DNA of 27,868 bases from Immundisolibacteraceae bacterium (GTDB lineage: Bacteria; Pseudomonadota; Gammaproteobacteria; Immundisolibacterales; Immundisolibacteraceae), in the NCBI GenBank assembly GCA_016763355.1, contig JAESTY010000229.1, positions 1-27,868 of the forward strand. The letters run 5' to 3'. Position numbers and translations under genes: made by a program. Position 1 is the first letter of the stretch, and each line of letters starts with the position of its first letter. Positions 25,216-27,868 of this stretch are shown here, piece after piece. The notes under the pieces are model-generated. The model saw only the letters and a list, made by a program, of their open reading frames with translations. It did no database searches and was not told the origin of the DNA.

Positions 25216-25785
25216 TTAAATACCGAGGTCATCTAACAGATCATCGACACTATCCTGATCTTCGACCACTCCTTCACCACCCTTTTCGGTATGAAAACCG
25301 GTGGCTTCTTCCCCAGAATTAAAAGAGATACCCTGGGCAATTAGCTGCTGATCGATAGCCGCCAATTGTGTTTCTGCCTCTGCTAACGTGGCGACCACCC
25401 GTTTAACGATCTGACCGGTCAAATCCTGATAGCCCTGGGCCACGGTTAACTCATGCAAGCCTTCTTTAAGTCGAGTTCCGCGATGGCGAACCCGTTTCAT
25501 AAAGGCCTGTAAAGCAACATGAACCGGCTGTGGTATTGCTTCCATCAGCTCCGGGGTATTTAAACGGTTCCATGCCTCTTCGAGTTTTTTCGAATCCGAC
25601 ATCATATCGCGTACGTGAGGCATTAATTCATCAACCGTATCGAGGGTTTTGTTGGCAGCCTCTTCGGTCATCTCTACGACTTTAGCTAATTGTTGCTGAA
25701 CACCCAGGAGCACACTCGACTCCCCTGATGCGGGCGCCGCATCGTTCGCTGAATTTTCATCTACAGTGGTTGCTGGAGTTGCCAT
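25216..25785 (-). CDS. cheZ: CheY-P phosphatase CheZ
   Basis: A 189-residue, mostly helical CheZ. The long hairpin includes MTEEAANKTLDTVDELMP, and the catalytic loop AQGYQDLTGQIVKRV gives D121 and Q125, matching the D-x3-Q of E. coli CheZ. The C-terminus, after an acidic flexible linker, is DSVDDLLDDLGI, the amphipathic helix that binds CheY. It is shorter than E. coli CheZ (214), mainly in the N-terminal part. The start is ATG with AGAAGG before it. It lies between cheY and cheA. Confidence 0.94.
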   Translation of the reverse strand: MATPATTVDENSANDAAPASGESSVLLGVQQQLAKVVEMTEEAANKTLDTVDELMPHVRDMMSDSKKLEEAWNRLNTPELMEAIPQPVHVALQAFMKRVRHRGTRLKEGLHELTVAQGYQDLTGQIVKRVVATLAEAETQLAAIDQQLIAQGISFNSGEEATGFHTEKGGEGVVEDQDSVDDLLDDLGI

Positions 25786-25859
25786 GGCACCTTCTCGTCG
25801 TGGGTTTGGCTAATTAGTTGATAATGCTGCTACTAAATTCACTGTCGGCACCGCTTAAA

Positions 25860-26249
25860 TCAGGCCGCTTCGATACGCTGGAAAATCCGATCTACCTTTT
25901 CTTTTAAGGTTTTTGCAGTAAAAGGTTTAACGATGTAACCATTCACCCCAGCCTCTGCGGCAGCAACGATCTGATCGCGTTTGGCTTCTGCGGTGACCAT
26001 TAGAATCGGTGTTTTACCCAGATCTGGATCAGCCCGTAACTTCCGTACCAGATCAATACCAGTCATACCCGGCATGTTCCAGTCAGTCACAACAAAGTCG
26101 TAACGGCCGCCCTGCAATTTGGGCAATGCGGTTTCCCCGTCATCAGCTTCTTCGACATTCTCCAGACCAATCTCGGCCAGCAGGTTGCGAATAATGCGTC
26201 GCATTGTTGAGAAATCATCCACCACCAGGATGCGCATGTTTTTGTCCAC
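25860..26249 (-). CDS. cheY: chemotaxis response regulator CheY
   Basis: A 129-residue single receiver domain. The acidic pair is D11-D12, the phosphorylated aspartate is D56 (VTDWNMPG), and the switch residues T86 and K108 (VKPF) are all present. When phosphorylated it binds FliM and changes flagellar rotation. The start is GTG at 26249, with GAGG upstream; an ATG four codons later at 26237 is possible. It follows fliA after 53 nt, which contain a small terminator-like hairpin. Confidence 0.96.
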   Translation of the reverse strand: MDKNMRILVVDDFSTMRRIIRNLLAEIGLENVEEADDGETALPKLQGGRYDFVVTDWNMPGMTGIDLVRKLRADPDLGKTPILMVTAEAKRDQIVAAAEAGVNGYIVKPFTAKTLKEKVDRIFQRIEAA

Positions 26250-26286
26250 GTTCGTACCCTCGTTCTATTAACACGTTATGTCAGTT

Positions 26287-26304
26287 AAAAAAGCTGTTTC
26301 AGCT
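26287..26304 (-). terminator. small terminator-like hairpin after fliA
   Basis: On the minus strand AGCTG-AAA-CAGCT is followed by six T. The left arm overlaps the fliA stop codon region. The stem is only 5 bp, so it may act as an attenuator between fliA and cheY and not as a full stop. Confidence 0.4.
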
Positions 26305-27034
26305 AACGGTTCCAGCTTTTCATTTTTGCCTGTAATCGAATGATGGCCTGACCATGTATCTGACAGACCCGCGATTCGCTTACTCCAAGTACTGAACCAA
26401 TTTCACGCAGGTTCATCTCTTCGTCGTAATACAGTGACATCACTAGCTGTTCACGCTCGGGTAATGTCTCAATCGCCCCCAGTAGAGAATCCCGATATTT
26501 ATCCATCTGCACACCGAGAAAGGGATTGGTGCGCTCACTATCGGTCGCCTCTATCTGTAATACCGCTCCCTCTTCGTCTTCATCCAGTGACAACAATCGG
26601 TGACTAGATGCTTCTGAAACAATTTTTCTGTATTCAGCATGCGTAACCCCTAATAGCGCTGCTACCTCGCTATCGGTCGCTTCCCTACCTGCTTTAGCTT
26701 CTATCTGCTGAACCGCCTTTGCGGCCTCGCGTGCTTTTCGATGTACTGATCTTGGTGCCCAGCCGTTACGACGCACTTCGTCGATAATCGCACCACGAAT
26801 TCGAATGCCCGCATAGGTTTCAAATGCAGCACCCTGGTTGGGATCATAATTGCGCGCTGCTTCGATCAGTCCGATCATGCCAGCTTGAATCAAATCATCG
26901 ATTTGAACCGAGTTGGGCAATTTGCCACTCATGTGGTGGGCAATCCGCTTCACCAGCGAGGTGTGCTGTTCCATCAGCACCTCGCTTTTATCCCGGGTCA
27001 TTTCTTTATAGGCACCAATTCCTGCGGCGCTCAT
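26303..27034 (-). CDS. fliA: flagellar sigma factor sigma-28
   Basis: A 243-residue FliA of full length. Region 2 shows QIDDLIQAGMIGLIEAARNY and AAFETYAGIRIRGAIIDEVR, region 3 ESSAEYRKIV-like sequence, and region 4 LPEREQLVMSLYYDEEMNLR with LGVSESRVCQIHGQAI. It directs RNA polymerase to late flagellar and chemotaxis promoters. The ATG overlaps the fleN stop (ATGA), as in related gammaproteobacteria. The downstream chemotaxis genes may partly depend on it, but I could not find a convincing sigma-28 promoter by eye. Confidence 0.96.
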   Translation of the reverse strand: MSAAGIGAYKEMTRDKSEVLMEQHTSLVKRIAHHMSGKLPNSVQIDDLIQAGMIGLIEAARNYDPNQGAAFETYAGIRIRGAIIDEVRRNGWAPRSVHRKAREAAKAVQQIEAKAGREATDSEVAALLGVTHAEYRKIVSEASSHRLLSLDEDEEGAVLQIEATDSERTNPFLGVQMDKYRDSLLGAIETLPEREQLVMSLYYDEEMNLREIGSVLGVSESRVCQIHGQAIIRLQAKMKSWNR

Positions 27035-27618
27035 CCGACAAATCTCTGGTTGCTCATCAACACTCGCTCCAGGAAGAATTCAAGCCGGGTCGCAGAATCG
27101 CCCTCACGACGCGGCCAGTTGTTAACCGTCTGTGCTAACTGCCTAAAAGCTAGTGCCGCCGGGCTGTTTGGAAACTGTTGGGTCGCGGTCACCTGACGCA
27201 GCGACGCCTGTCGCATGCTCTGATCAAACGGCACCACCCCAAAATAGTTAAGCTTGACCTCCAGATAACGAGCAGCAACCCGCTCTAATTTATTAAACAA
27301 TTCCCGTCCCTCCTCATGGCTATTAGACATATTCGCCAATACATGAAATTCCTTAAGTCCATATTCTCGCCATAGCAGCTTAATCAGCGCATAAGCATCG
27401 GTAATCGCCGCTGGCTCATCACAAAGCACAATCACTACTTCCTGGGTCGCTGCACAGAAATTACAGACGCTCTGGCCAATACCCGCTGCGGTATCGACAA
27501 TAAATACATCCGGCACCTCCTCTAGTTCACTAAAGGCATGAATCAGTCCGGCCTGCTCGGTTTGACTCAGAGCCGCCATACGACTAATTCCTGAACTGGC
27601 AGGCACTATTTTCAAGCC
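27031..27618 (-). CDS. fleN: flagellar number regulator FleN/FlhG, N-terminus missing
   Basis: The 195 visible residues match the C-terminal two thirds of FleN (FlhG, MinD-like ATPase that limits flagellar number): GLKIVPASSG, QAGLIHAFSELEEV, DVFIVDTAAGIGQSV, VLCDEPAAITDAYALIKLL. The family continues about 85 residues further upstream with the Walker A P-loop, but here the homology ends at about 27618. The frame beyond (WP, then unrelated residues) lies antisense to a symporter fragment. The ATG that can be read at 27666 belongs to that unrelated sequence and is not a real start. As it stands the gene lacks its nucleotide-binding loop. Confidence 0.9.
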   Translation of the reverse strand, partial: GLKIVPASSGISRMAALSQTEQAGLIHAFSELEEVPDVFIVDTAAGIGQSVCNFCAATQEVVIVLCDEPAAITDAYALIKLLWREYGLKEFHVLANMSNSHEEGRELFNKLERVAARYLEVKLNYFGVVPFDQSMRQASLRQVTATQQFPNSPAALAFRQLAQTVNNWPRREGDSATRLEFFLERVLMSNQRFVG

Positions 27619-27868
27619 GGGCCAGGGGATCACCCTGCCTGAATCCTTGAAAACCGATCCGGCCACCTATGCCCAGAATGCTGACATTGCCGGATTCTGG
27701 CAGACCATCATGGGGATTATCCCGGAAAACCCCTTTGCATCCCTTGTGTCTGGTAATATTCTCCAAATCCTTTTCTTTGCCCTGTTTTTCGGTATTGCCC
27801 TGTCCGTGATACCCGATGAAAAGCGGCAGCCCCTGATAGATCTTGTGGAAACCATCAACCAGGCCATA
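27617..27868 (+). CDS. sodium:dicarboxylate (SDF/GltP-type) symporter, internal fragment
   Basis: An open plus-strand frame of 84 codons reads PGQGITLPESLK, then FWQTIMGIIPENPFASLVSG, NILQILFFALFFGIALSVIP and DLVETINQAI. This matches the middle of dicarboxylate/amino acid:cation symporters, where IPxNP, then GNxLQIxFFA and GIA occur in one helix-loop region. There is no start codon or ribosome-binding site: the homology begins abruptly where fleN homology ends, and the other end leaves the window. The upstream part of the gene is absent. It is either foreign sequence joined in assembly or one side of a rearrangement. Confidence 0.85.

Noticed and set aside
27619..27766. Minus-strand upstream extension of fleN and a small ORF there
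   Set aside because: These frames lie antisense to a clear symporter reading frame and have no FleN similarity before GLKIV.

Overview
The window looks like chromosomal DNA of a free-living, flagellated gammaproteobacterium with moderate GC content. The evidence is the gene set and order, not a database match. One block carries Kdo/lipid A genes, ExbBD, ComEC, a DUF2062 protein and lolCD. A second block carries fleN-fliA-cheY-cheZ-cheA-parA-cheW and a DUF2802 gene. Both orders recall Pseudomonas and its relatives. The genus cannot be named from the sequence.

Layout, left to right. At 1-833 (minus) is the N-terminal two thirds or so of a Rieske ring-hydroxylating oxygenase alpha subunit, cut by the window edge. 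At 977-8496 (minus) is an envelope block in transcription order comEC, exbB, exbD, msbA, lpxK, Trm112-like gene, kdsB. Its genes from exbB onwards overlap or nearly touch. A DUF2062 membrane protein lies at 8576-9097 (plus), followed by a four-copy 10-bp tandem repeat. At 9210-11154 (minus) are lolD and lolC, each interrupted by a one-base frameshift. At 11270-16646 (minus) is a five-gene run: a two-TM protein of unknown function, a saccharopine/lysine-6-dehydrogenase-like enzyme, an ALDH7-type aminoadipate-semialdehyde dehydrogenase, a fructosamine kinase and a protein of unknown function. This looks like a lysine or glycated-lysine catabolic operon. At 16922-20750 (plus) are a CLC chloride transporter, AcpH, a TANGO2/NRDE protein and a Prx5-type peroxiredoxin, closed by a strong bidirectional terminator. 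At 20897-27618 (minus) is the flagellar/chemotaxis operon.

The chemotaxis operon is compact. Compared with the Pseudomonas arrangement it lacks cheB, motCD and the CheW-like ParP gene. Its CheA shows no obvious P2 domain. Instead it has a long acidic linker with three regularly spaced motifs that resemble the CheY-binding peptides of FliM and CheZ. A 47-codon reading frame bridges parA and cheW.

Two things affect how far the window can be trusted. First, lolC (extra G in a G6 run) and lolD (one base missing) each carry a single-base frameshift, although LolCD is normally essential, so sequencing error is likely. Second, at about 27617 fleN loses its N-terminal ATPase half and is joined head-on to an internal fragment of a sodium:dicarboxylate symporter gene on the opposite strand. 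No mobile element is visible there, so this is either a chimeric assembly join or a rearrangement breakpoint.

I found no tRNA or rRNA gene, CRISPR array, insertion sequence or prophage. No stretch longer than about 300 bases lacks a gene.
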